Below are positions 33,618 through 43,718 of a stretch of 64,000 nt of DNA, in pieces (positions within the stretch are counted from its first letter, which is position 1; each line of letters starts with the position of its first letter). This stretch comes from Diphasiastrum complanatum. Lineage: Eukaryota > Streptophyta > Lycopodiopsida > Lycopodiales > Lycopodiaceae. Position numbers and translations under genes: made by a program. The notes below the pieces were generated by a model that ran no database searches, had not been told where the DNA came from, and worked only from the letters and a program-made list of their open reading frames with translations. The stretch lies in NCBI GenBank assembly GCA_029204225.1, contig CM055114.1, positions 19,705,273 to 19,769,272 of the forward strand. Reading direction: 5' to 3'.

Positions 33618-35362
33618 TAATGAGCTTCGCCCAGATCTATCATGTCGAATTATGAGGACAACATTCATTTCACATCTTTATTAGTTTGACACTATCATTT
33701 AATAGCAATGTGTCATCCACGTACAATGTAATGATAATAAAAAAATGCTGCGCTAACTTGAATTAAACATTCAAATATGAAGTGCTTGGATTCTAACCAT
33801 GATCGATATAAAAATGTGTTGATCCTCTAGAACCAAGCTCTAGTAGATTGCTTCAAGTCATAAAGTGCTCTATGGAGTTTACATACATGATTCTCCTTGT
33901 CATTTATTAGATAACCTTCAGAAGATATCATGTAGGTATCTTCTTAGATAACTCCATTTAGATATGTTGTATGTACATCCATATGATGTATCTCCAGATT
34001 CTTTGTAGCAACATACGATAATTACTAGAAGTCTGATTGAAGAATGCTTTACTATCGGACTAAAAGTCTCACTATAGTCGATATTCAGGATTTGAAAAAA
34101 TTCTCGTGCAACAAGTCGAACTTTCCTTCAATCGATACTTCCCTCTGCTTTGTATTTCATCTTAAATACCCATTTGCAATCAACTACATTTCTGTTGGCA
34201 GGTAATTTGACAATAGTCCAAGTTTGGTTTGTGATGAAAGATAAATATTCTCCATCCATAGCTTCTCTCCATAGGTCGGATTCTGACTAACTGAGTGCTT
34301 CTTTGACAACAGTCGGCTCTCAAATGAGATAACAAACAAATTCATCAGTATATATGTTAGGTGGTCTGCAAACTCTTGTCGCTCTTTTGGGAGATGAATG
34401 AGGTTGATAATCATTTTCTCGATTATGTTGTTGTTGAGCTACAACATCTTCTTTTGATTCGTTCTTGATAAGTTGTTCGCTTGAAGTTGATGAATTTGAT
34501 CCTTTGATAGAAATAGTCAAATCGAAAATAGGAGTGTTGGATAGTTCGACTGTTTGAGACTTTAAGGTCGATAAATTGATCCTCAATAAAACAATATCTG
34601 GGCTGATGAATAGCTTCGATTCAATAGAATCATACAACATATGAGTTCTACTTGAAGTGGTATCACCAAAGAAAATGGATTTGATATTGTGGGAGTCTAT
34701 GTGATCTCCTGTAATATCTGCACATAGGAGGTTCAATAGTGAAGGTTTGGAGCCTATCCATATTTCATAAGGTGATTTGTCTGAGAGCCCTTTAGTCGAG
34801 CATCTGTTTTGAATATATTCTACAGTGAAAAAGCTTTAGCCCACAAGATATTTTAGAGAGGCCTTTAGTCAAATATATGTTCTGTATGTAGTTTTTTGTA
34901 TGTAGGCTATTGTGGAGTTTAAGAAGTGATGAATGAGCTAGCATACACTTATAGATTCGATTCTTCCTCTCTACAAGTCCGTTCGACTAAAGAAAAAATG
35001 GAGTAATAGACTACTGGTCAATGTCTTTGCTAAGACAATACTCCTTGAATTCAGTTGAGTTGTACTCACTGGCATTATTAGTCCTCAATGTTTTGATCCA
35101 TATACCAATTTGTACTTCACTCCTAGAAGATCTTGAAAAGTGAGAAGCTTTTGATTTATGCTTTATAAAATACATTGTTGTTTTACTTTGAAATTCATCA
35201 ATAAAAGTAACAAAGAATCTTGCGCCTAACTAGAGATAAATTTTGCATCAGGCCACATATATTATGATGAATAATATCTAATAAACGTTAAGATACGAGC
35301 TCATGATGCGTGTTGGATTTAAGCCTTACTCCATTCATGATGAATGGAGACAATTCACTTAG
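33618..35362 (-). pseudogene. copia integrase-to-RT, heavily decayed
   Basis: On the minus strand, high to low: KSNTHHELVS, HHNICG (integrase start), FKEYCLSKDIDQ, NGLVERKNR, a PYEIW-like part, DITGDHIDSHNIKSIFFGD, YDSIESKLFISPDIVLLRIN, an acidic linker with SPKRATRVCRPPNIYTDEFV, QTWTIVKL-type RT start, and ITLYVDDTLLLND (RT catalytic box near 33,730). It ends at the LGE-HY motif, where the C1 LTR is joined. Many frameshifts. Plus-strand partner is 42,000-43,174. Confidence 0.85.
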
Positions 35363-36325
35363 ACTTGCTCTTGTGATAAATGTAACAAGTATAAAGAAGA
35401 TACGATCATGGGCATTTGTGATCCATCTAGAAGTTTTTTTAAGTGCTTTGTATGTAGACAATAATTCCTCACTTTCTATAGGATTGGTAGGTATAATATT
35501 TTCCAAAACTTGTTTGATGATTTTTATTGATTTTGGAATCCATATCATGGTATTTTTTCAAAAATGGTGTGAAGTTTATCCCTTTTAGTCGTTTTAAAGC
35601 TTTACTCTGAACATAATGCTTGCATAAAAACAAGGATTATTTTGTTAGTTATCTAGACCATTAAGATACATGTGTTTCAATAATCGAGTGCTTTCATTAC
35701 ACGCATCAAATCATTATGTGTGTACAACCATTTATAGTGTAAATGTTTTTTTGGTCCTCAGGAGGGTGTACTCCTTAACCTTAAAAGCAATGTTACTCAC
35801 TACGTTGATATAGGTCATCCATGGATTCACAAACCACTTCACTCAAAATAGTACATAACAAAATGATTTGAACAAAGAATATCCTTGTGTCAAATAAAAT
35901 GGCAATTTAAATTAAGCAAATGACCATGCTGTTGTTATATAGATGATGTGAACTTTTTAATAGCATACATTGACAAGAACCAAATGTTGAAATTCACACG
36001 TGTGGAGTTTCCTTTGAGTGTGATGATGATCTCCTAAGTGTGTGCATGCATATAGATCAAGACTAGATTGATAATCAAGATCTATCTCAAAAATCTAAGG
36101 CAAAGACACACTACAACATGCATACATTCATCATGCAAGTACATACACACACGTGGAAGATGTACTTTCAAAAAACTAAGTATGAAAATTCCTAGCTCTC
36201 AAGTAGAGAGAGAATGCAACAAATTGGGCTCGGGTAGAGAGAGAAACCACCAATGTGACTAGAACTCAAAATCTCATTGATCTCCAAGAAAATCAATACA
36301 ATAATGAAGTGGATCATCCTACATG
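35363..36325 (-). repeat. direct repeat D1, left copy
   Basis: About 960 bp repeated at 37,533-38,478 in the same orientation. Its left 200 bases read on the minus strand as the start of a copia piece (LSTYKALKKTSRWITNAHDR, FILVTFITRAS). The right part (35,990-36,290) carries the C3-type CTCTCAAGTAGAGAGAGAA signature. The two copies differ by small indels, for example around 36,126. Confidence 0.8.
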
Positions 36326-36735
36326 TTGCAAGGATCATGGCAAAGGAGTCCACATACAATATGGCCACTGGGCATGGGCAAGTACGTAATAGTCCAGAAT
36401 GGTGTTGGGAGTCTTACTTTAGACATGCAACCCTAACATGCAATGCCATGGTGGTGTGTACACGATGAGGGCTAGCTAACACATTTGAATCTTGCTCCAT
36501 CGTTCCAAAACCTTGTGGCTCTGGACTAGAAACCATGTCAAGAACGATTTGATTTTCCTTTAGGTAGTTTTCTTGGGGCTTGAGCTTCATTGTTGAGATC
36601 AGAAAATAAAGACATATTGAATCTTCTTTTGACCCGAGCTTCATTATAGATTTTTAAAAATATGTGTGTTCAAGTTTTTTCTAGCCTAAGCTTCTTCAGA
36701 GATTCAAATATAAATGTGTATCAATTGGATCAAGA
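36326..36735 (+). pseudogene. F-box gene 3' end, copy C
   Basis: Matches 41,673-42,000 of the F-box locus. The last 35 or so codons read QGSWQRSPHTIWPLGMGKYV and VQNGVGSLTLDMQP, then the 3' flank follows. The shared flank extends to about 36,730, beyond the point where the 42,000 copy is cut by copia, and continues as in copy A (7,331-7,440). Confidence 0.85.
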
Positions 36736-36815
36736 GATCATGCATTTTGTTAGGATCATACACAAGCTAGAAATCATGCGTCTACCATGCTAGAACTTGG
36801 AAATACATGATAAGT
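36736..36815 (-). repeat. C2-like LTR fragment
   Basis: ATTGGATCAAGAGATCATGC through GGAAATACATG equals 45,993-46,075. It joins the F-box 3' flank directly, so about 850 bp present in the mirrored arrangement at 6.5-7.33 kb are missing here. Confidence 0.7.
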
Positions 36816-37029
36816 TTATTGATTGCAAATAATTATTTACTTCTATTTTGACATCTTGTATCTAGCATAGGTATTGTTTGCTTCATTAGGGTTACACCTT
36901 ATTTTGTTATGGTGAAGTTCAGCTATATATGCAGCTTGAGATTACGATGGCTATAAAAAGGTAAAGTACTGATCATTAATGTATTCTACACTTAAAGAAT
37001 TATTAAAAGTAATGTTTAACAATGTATGT
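36816..37029. other. no recognised feature
   Basis: AT-rich, with a TATAAAAAGG box near 36,953. No neighbouring reading frame justifies calling a promoter. Confidence 0.35.
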
Positions 37030-37532
37030 TATTTATGAAGCATCAGAATGGGGGATAATACATGTCAAGCGAATTCAAAGAGTATTGCCGTAGCAAAGGC
37101 ATTGAGCAACAATTCATTGCTTCTTATTCACCACAGTTGAATGGACTTATTGAGAGAAAGAATCGAACCTTTAGTTGACACGACTAAGAGTATGCTTGCT
37201 CACATGAAACTTCCTAAATCCTTCTGGACTAAAGTTGTTTCCACTGTAGCATATATTCAAAACAGATGCTCGACTAAAGGGCTCGAAGACAAATCACCTT
37301 ATGAAATTTGGATAGGCTCCAAACCTTCAGTATCGAACCTCCTATGTGCAGATATTACAGGAGATCACCTAGACTCCCACAATATCAAATCCATTTTCAT
37401 TGGTTATACCACTTCAGATAGAACTTATATGTTGTATGATTTTGTTGAATCGAAGCTATTCATCAGCTGCGATATTGTTTTATTGAGGATCAATTTATTG
37501 ACCTCAAAGGCTCAGGCAGTCGAACTATCCAA
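37030..37532 (+). pseudogene. copia integrase second half and linker
   Basis: Begins within NGG-YMSSEFKEYCRSKGIE in a broken frame. It then reads NGLIERKNRTF, and the open frame 37,141-37,532 gives SMLAHMKLPKSFWTKVVSTV, YIQNRCSTKGLEDKSPYEIW, IGSKPSVSNLLCADITGDHL, SIFIGYTTSDRTYMLYDFVE, KLFISCDIVLLRIN. It keeps the middle integrase segment that is deleted in both C1 copies. Ends abruptly at repeat D1. Confidence 0.88.
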
Positions 37533-38478
37533 CACTTGCTCTTGTGATAAATGTAACAAGTATAAAGAAGATACGATCATGGGCATTTGTGATCCATCTA
37601 GAAGTTTTTTTATGTGCTTTGTATGTAGACAATAATTCCTCACTTTCTATAGGATTAGTAGGTGAAATATTTTCCAAAACTTGTTTGATGATTTTTATTT
37701 TTTTTGGAATCCATATCATGGTATTTTTCAAAAATGGTGTGAAGTTTATCCCTTTTAGTCGTTTTAAAGCTTTACTCCGAACATAATGCTTGCATAAAAA
37801 CAAGGATTATTTTGTTCGTTATGTAGACCACTAAGATACATGTGTTTCAATAATCGAGTGCTTTCATTACACACATCAAATCATTATGTGTGTACAACCA
37901 CTTATAGTGTAAATGTTTTGTTGGTCCTAAGGAGGGTGTACTCAACCTTAAAAGCAATGTTACTCCCTACGTTGATATAGGTCATCCATGGATTCACAAA
38001 CCACTTCATTCAAAATAGTACATAACGGAATGATTTAAACAAAGAATATCCTTGTGTCAAATAAAATGGCAATTTAAATTAAGCAAATGACCATGCTGTT
38101 GTTATATAGATGATGTGAACTTTTTAATAGCATACATGGACAAGAATCAAATGTTGAAATTCACATGCGTGGAGTTTCCTTTGAGTGTGATGATGATCTC
38201 CTAAGTGGTGTGCATGCATATAGATCAAGACTAGATTGATAATCAAGATCTATCTCAAAAATCTAAGGCAAAGACACACTACAACATGCATACATACACA
38301 CGCGTGGAAGATGTACTTTCAAAAAACTAAGTATGAAAATTCCTAGCTCTCAAGTAGAGAGAGAATGCAACAAATTGGGCTCTGGTAGAGAGAGAAACCA
38401 CCAATGTGACTAGAACTCAAAATCTTATTGATCTCCAAGAAAATCAATACAATAATGAAGTGGATCATCCTACATGTC
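37533..38478 (-). repeat. direct repeat D1, right copy
   Basis: Same sequence as 35,363-36,325. Its right edge (CCTACATGT at 38,470-38,478) is also where the left copy joins the F-box fragment, so this edge is a recurring breakpoint. Confidence 0.8.
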
Positions 38479-38615
38479 GTATATCGCGGTTTTCCATCCT
38501 CTAGTTCTATTGGACTCCCTTTTTAGCACCTCTTACATCCTATTGGATGAGTGACTCAATATTCCTTGATTTTGATTGGACCCTTTCTCACTTATGATTG
38601 GACCCTTGACTCCTT

Positions 38616-38745
38616 AAATGATTTGGACCAATGAAAACACAAGAATCGCGTTTTGTCTAACTGGGGTGACATTCACAAGAATTGCGTTTTGTCTAACTAG
38701 GGTGACATTCACAAGAATTGCGTTTTGTCTAACTAGGGTGAGACA

Positions 38746-38818
<73 letters not shown>

Positions 38819-39094
38819 GCAAGCAAACTCACTCGCAGTGGACTGTGTGGATTCAATAATGCCTACTTTTGTGTTTATAGACAGAAGACAGTCGCCCAAG
38901 AATGTCTTGCTTTCTACGTTCCCAAATATGTTCGCGTCGTCCGCACCGCAAGTAAAATATATGCATGGTAACGTTAGAAGGCCTTGGATATGTTAAGGTT
39001 CAAAAACAAGTTTTGTGTCTTCAAACAATCGATGGCTTGGTTTAAAAATAGTCATTCTTTGTGAAGTTGTGCATGTTTTACAAATGGTTGTTCT
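38616..39094 (+). repeat. long inverted repeat, left arm
   Basis: Pairs with 39,431-39,827. Contains three tandem copies of a roughly 36 bp unit (ACAAGAATYGCGTTTTGTCT plus AACTRGGGTGACATTC) at 38,638-38,740, then a (CT)n run at 38,748-38,816, then unique sequence up to ACAAATGGTTGTTCT. Non-coding by appearance. Confidence 0.85.
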
Positions 39095-39430
39095 GATGGT
39101 TCATGAAATAAGGAATCTCACGGTGGTTGCTATGAGCAGTGTGATGTCGTTGCCTATTTTTGTTAATGATTTTTCATTTGTTTGCTTAGAAATTTGAAGT
39201 CGTCTCTCTCTCTCTCTCTCACCATGCATCAAGGTGATTTTGCACTTGCCTTTTAGTCTATGAGGTTTGTTTAGCCATCTCATCTCAAATTGGACAATAT
39301 GGTAAAGTTCCACTATTATTAGATCTTCATAGATAGAACAAACATTCTACATTAGGCTTTTGAGCACCACTCACTCATATTTCTACATATTCTTTGAATG
39401 GAATTGTGTCTCAAATCTCTTACACATGTT
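39095..39430. other. inverted repeat spacer
   Basis: 336 bases between arms, with a (TC)10 run near 39,200. No gene seen. Confidence 0.6.
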
Positions 39431-39704
39431 AGAACAACCATTTGTAAAACATGCACAACTTCACAAAGAATAACCATTTTTAAAACAAGCCATTGATTGT
39501 TTGAAGACACAAAGCTTATTTTTGAACCTTAAGATACCCAAGGCCGTCTACCATTACCACGCATATATTTTACTTGCGATGGGGACAACGAACATATTTG
39601 GAAACATAGAAAGCGAGGCATTCTTGGGTGACTGTCTTTTGTCTATAAACGCAAAAGTAGGCATTACTGAATCTGCACAGTCCACTGCGAGCGAGTTTGC
39701 TTGC

Positions 39705-39752
<48 letters not shown>

Positions 39753-39827
39753 AAACGCGATTCTTGCGAATGTCACCCCAGTTAGACAAAACATGATTCT
39801 TGTGTTTTGATTGGCCCAAATCATTTT
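39431..39827 (-). repeat. long inverted repeat, right arm
   Basis: Reverse complement of the left arm with small differences. The 36 bp unit is present once plus a part, and the (GA)n run (39,709-39,750) is shorter. Transcription through both arms would give a foldback of about 390 bp. Confidence 0.85.
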
Positions 39828-40028
39828 AGGGTTTTGACCAAAACAAGTCAACTACTTTTTTCCAAATTGATACCTGATTTTTTTATCCCATAAGTAAAAT
39901 GCATATTGAATCAAAAGTTATATATGTCTCATAGTTTCAAAACTTGCAAAGTTTGAAATGAGTGAACGTGTTGTTCAAAATAAAAAGGCATGAAATTCTA
40001 GGGTTCCGTTGAGGTTAGGGTTTAGGGA

Positions 40029-40089
40029 ATGAGAAATAGCGATAATAGATAATAGAGAGATAGAGAGAGAGCGAGCTTTAATTGCCTGC

Positions 40090-40128
<39 letters not shown>

Positions 40129-40305
40129 CGAGAGATAGAGAGTGAGAGAGTGAGCTTGAATTGTGAAGCTGATAAGCAGGAGCAATACCGATAATAGAGA
40201 AAGAGAGAGCGACAGAGAGACACAGCTTCAATTGCCTGCCTGTGCGAGCGATGCCTGTGCGAGCGAGAGAGAGAGAGAGAGTGATCTTCAATTGCGGAAG
40301 CTGAT
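40029..40305 (+). promoter_or_regulatory. GA-rich 5' region of the F-box gene
   Basis: Dense GAGAGA runs (longest 40,092-40,126) interspersed with repeated words: TTYAATTGCCTGCCTG at 40,078 and 40,228, and AATTGYGRAAGCTGATA at about 40,154 and 40,291, the latter overlapping the start codon. In plants GA runs often lie in 5' leaders and bind GAGA-binding proteins. Here that role is inference. The promoter core lies somewhere upstream; no convincing TATA box was fixed. Confidence 0.45.
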
Positions 40306-41783
40306 ATGAAAGAGCTTGCGATGGATGTTAGTGTGAAGCTGCAGCTTGAAGAGAAGCTGTGGAGTCGGCTTCCTTCTGAGCTACTGGAGGCTACGTTGGC
40401 ATTCTTACTCTTTTCAGCCTTCTCCCGCTTCCGTTCCGTCTGCAAGCAATGGAAATCTTTATTATCCTGTCCTGCCTTTTTGGAACTTCGTAAGAGAATC
40501 CCTCTTCAGACAGAGCCATGCATCCTCTTACAAGATGCATATGTTGCAAAACCGAATTGCCATACATATCTGAACGCAGATCATGACTACATATTAATGC
40601 ATTACGATACCACGATCGGTGTTTTCCGCAACGTTGACCTCCAGTTTCTTAAGGAGCACCTGGATAACAGCAGGGAAGAAGTGATTAATGAGATATGCAA
40701 TACGGATGGAGGCCTGCTTTTGATTGCATCATTGTATGTGGACCAGCCTAAGCGCCTCAGTGTCTGTAACCCTTTGTTGAAGTGTTCGAGACAACTGCCG
40801 ATCCTGCCCACCACGCCCCATACCTACTGTCACCTGCAAAGATTAGTGGTGGACAAAGTCACCAAGACGTACAAGGTTATTGTGGTAAGAGGGCAGTTTA
40901 GAGACGAGATGGGATATGTAGCCACGACGCATGTGTATGAGTCAATCTCTAACCGTTGGAATGAAAGTGGAAGCGTAAAGTTACAGCTTTGGGACTTCAT
41001 GCATCGACGAACAATTGTAATTGGCAAGGTTATGTATGCCAACACAGATCTCCGCCCTAATACAATGATGGCTTATAATATTGAAGATGGTGTTTGGAGT
41101 GAAAATAGCACACATTCAATGTAGACAATGCAATATAAGATCGAACTAAAACGAAAATGGAAAAGAATTATAACAGTGGAACGTGTTCTGGTGGGGACTA
41201 AAGGTCGTCTCTTTATGGTTCTGTCTTGTGGTTGTACTATTTCTGACATTGCGATATGGGAGTTGAACATAGACTCGACTGCAGAGTGGAAGGAGCTGGT
41301 TGCCACCATTCCTCACCAGCTTATTGTGGATGTCTTTTCGGACGTTAACGAAGTTAACGTCCTGGTAGGTGTCATACGTCTATTCTTTTATGACTGCTTT
41401 GTTCAAGTAGACTTTTGACCCGCAGCTTCTCTCTCCACGTTTCCATAGACAAAGTCGATAATTTCTCATCAGCAAATCCTAACTTATGTTGTTCTTATAT
41501 GTGCTCATTACTTTCTTATCGTATAATAACGCTAAAATCTTTCTCTTTCTGCTGATGATTTATCGCAGAGGTGGATTGTTGGTGGTGGGCAACAGGCTTT
41601 GAGGATTACATAGTACTATGGTGGCATGAATTTAGGAACTCCAAAACATCGAGAACTATAGTGTACGACTTATTGCAAGGATCATGGCAAAGGAGTCCAC
41701 ATACAATATGGCCACTGGGACTGGGCAAGTACGTAATAGTCCAGAATGGTGTTGGGAGTCTTACTTTAGACATGCAACCCTAA
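40306..41783 (+). CDS. F-box protein (SCF ubiquitin-ligase substrate adaptor), probably three exons
   Basis: F-box proteins bind SKP1 and bring substrates to an SCF E3 ligase. From ATG 40,306 (alternative ATG at 40,321) residues about 19-62 form the F-box: LWSRLPSELLEATLAFLLFS, FRSVCKQWKSLLSCP, AFLELR. The rest resembles the plant F-box/kelch-type propeller: GGLLLIASLYVDQPKRLSVC, NPLLKCSRQLP, TKTYKVIVV, THVYESISNRWNESG, MAYNIEDGVW. An in-frame TAG stands at 41,122. It is avoided if an 87-base intron is removed (GT at 41,090, AG at 41,176), which rejoins the frame as IED-VERVLVG. A second intron runs from 41,365 or 41,369 to 41,568 (or 41,570). The last exon begins VDCWWWATGFEDYI and ends at TAA 41,783. 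Predicted length is about 395 residues, usual for the family. If the first intron is not real, the gene is a pseudogene of 272 codons. Upstream is a GA-rich leader; downstream flank is cut by copia at 42,000. Confidence 0.8.
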
Positions 41784-41999
41784 CATGCAAGGCCATGGTG
41801 CTGTGTACACGATGAGTGCTAGCTAACACATTTGAATCTTGCTCCATCGTTCCAAAACCTTGTGGCTGTGGACTAGAAACCATGTCAGGAACGATTTGAT
41901 TTTCTTTTAGGTAGTTTTCTTGGGGCTTGAGCTTCGTTGCTGAGATCAGAAAAGAAAGACATATTGAATCTTCTTTTGACCTGAGCTTCATTAGAGATT
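41784..41999 (+). other. F-box gene 3' flank, truncated
   Basis: Matches 36,443-36,660 and 7,430-7,630 (reverse). Ends at 41,999 in GAGATTTTC, where copia integrase sequence begins. The flank in the other copies continues another 80 or so bases. Confidence 0.7.
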
Positions 42000-43174
42000 T
42001 TCAAAACAGATGCTCGACTAAAGGGCTCGAAGACAAATCACCTTATGAAATTTGGATAGGCTCCAGACCTTCACTATCGAACCTCCTATGCAGATATTAC
42101 AGGAGATCACCTAGGCTCCCACAATATCAAATCCATTTTCATTGGTTGTACCACTTTAGATAGAACTCATATGTTGTTTGATTCTGTTGAATCGAAGCTA
42201 TTCATCAGCAGAGATATTGTTTTATTGAGGATCAATTTATTGACCTCAAAGGCTCAGACAGTCAAACTATCCAACACTCCTATTTTCGATTTGACTATTT
42301 CTAACGAAGGTTTGAATTTATCAACTTCAGGTGAACAACTTATCAAGAACTAATCAGAAGAAGATGTTGTAGCTCAACAACAAGATAACCGAGAAAATGA
42401 TTATCAGCCTCATTCATCTCCCAAAAGATCGACAAGAGATTGCAGACCACCTAACATATATACTGATGAATTTGTTTGTTATCTCATTTGAGAGCAGACT
42501 ACTGTCAAAGAAGCACTCAGTCAGTCAGACTCCGATCTATGGAGAGAAGCTATGGATGGAGAATATTTAACTTTCATCAAAAACCAAACTTGGACTATTG
42601 TCAAATTACCTGCCAACAGAAATGTAATTGATTGCAAATGGGTATTTAAAATAAAATACAAAGTAGATGGAAGTATCGATTGAAGGAAAGTTTGACTTGT
42701 TGCATGAGAATTTTTTCAAATCCTGAATATCGACTATAGTGAGACTTTCAGTCCGGTAGTAAAGCATTCTTCAATCAGACTTCTAGTAACTATCGTATGT
42801 TGCTGAAGAGAATCTGGAGATACATCATATGGATGTACATACAACGTATCTGAATGAAGTTATCTAAAAAGATACCCACATGATATCTTCTGAAGGTTAT
42901 CTAATAAACGACAAGATAAAATAATGTATGTAAACTCCATAGAGCACTTTACGACTTGAAGCGATCTACTAGAGTTTGGTTCTAGAGTATCAACACTTTT
43001 CTTTATCAATCATGGTTAGAATCCAAGCACTTCATATTTGAATGTTTAATTCAAGTCAGCGCAACATTTTTTTATTATCATTACATTGTACGTGGATGAC
43101 ACATTGCTATTAAACAATAGTGTCGAATGAATGTTGTCTCGGAATTGACATGATAGATCTAGGCAAGCTCATTA
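42000..43174 (+). pseudogene. copia integrase end, linker and RT, decayed
   Basis: Reads QNRCSTKGLEDKSPYEIWIG, a frameshift, then MLFDSVESKLFISRDIVLLR, an acidic linker QQQDNRENDYQPHSSPKRST, DLWREAMDGEYLTFIKNQTW, NRNVIDCKWVFKIKYKVDG, SETFSPVVKHSSIRLLV, and later LYVDDTLLLNN (RT catalytic box near 43,090). Ends at 43,174 inside the LG-HY motif against a C1 LTR. Mirror of 33,618-35,0xx on the other strand. It is fused to the F-box 3' flank at 42,000. Confidence 0.85.
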
Positions 43175-43505
43175 TGTTGGAAGAAGGAAGGATGATTCTA
43201 TAATTCAAAGTCTATGAATGAACTATTGAGCGCAGCGGAATAAGCTTTCTTTCCTAATGCATGACTACTCCTATCAATGATTGAACAAAGCTATAATGAC
43301 AGAAGTCACGTTCAATCCTTTAGCAAATAACTTTGGAATTATTAGTACCAAAGTGATTTTGTAGTTAAACAATTTCAGAGTGTAAAGAATATTGTAGTGT
43401 TGAAGTATTCAACAGATCAGACGAAACAATAACAGATTTATCAATTATAAATAGCTACAAAGAAGCATACATTCTGACATGATATTGAACGCAATAAGAA
43501 GATAC
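43175..43505 (-). repeat. C1 LTR 3' part
   Basis: Plus strand starts TGTTGGAAGAAGGAAGG, the reverse complement of the terminus at 33,617. Runs through TGACAGAAGTCACGTTCAAT and AAGCATACATTCTGACATGA. Its right end joins another copia RT piece. Confidence 0.75.
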
Positions 43506-43506
43506 A

Positions 43507-43718
43507 TTGAGTTGGTATGCTAAGCTTAACACTTTTCTTCTTTCTCAAAATTTCAAGATGAGTGAGTATGATCATTCACTTTACTATAGATTTGTTGGAA
43601 ATGATGTTACCATTCTTCTAATCTATATGATTGATATCATTTTGAGTGGAGGTAACAATCAAGATGTTGATGATATCAAGATGGCACTAGAAAAAGAGTT
43701 TGATGTTGTTCTATGTTT
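43507..43718 (+). pseudogene. C2-type copia RT palm fragment
   Basis: Reads SWYAKLNTFLLSQNFKMSEY, DHSLYYRF, VTILLIYMIDIILSGGNN, DIKMALEKEFDV. The catalytic YVDD box is YMID here, so one aspartate has been replaced and the polymerase would be dead. The next residues of RT (LGxLHYxLG) lie 0.8 kb away on the opposite strand (44,480 downward), which points to an inversion. Confidence 0.85.

Noticed and set aside
37525-37803. Minus-strand frame with KHYVRSKALKRLKG in repeat D1 as a gene
   Set aside because: It is short, repeated only with D1, and its plus-strand counterpart is equally open; probably copia-derived debris.
39975-40445. Ser/Leu-rich open frames on the minus strand over the F-box start
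   Set aside because: They are readings of the GA/CT microsatellite and the antisense of the F-box exon.
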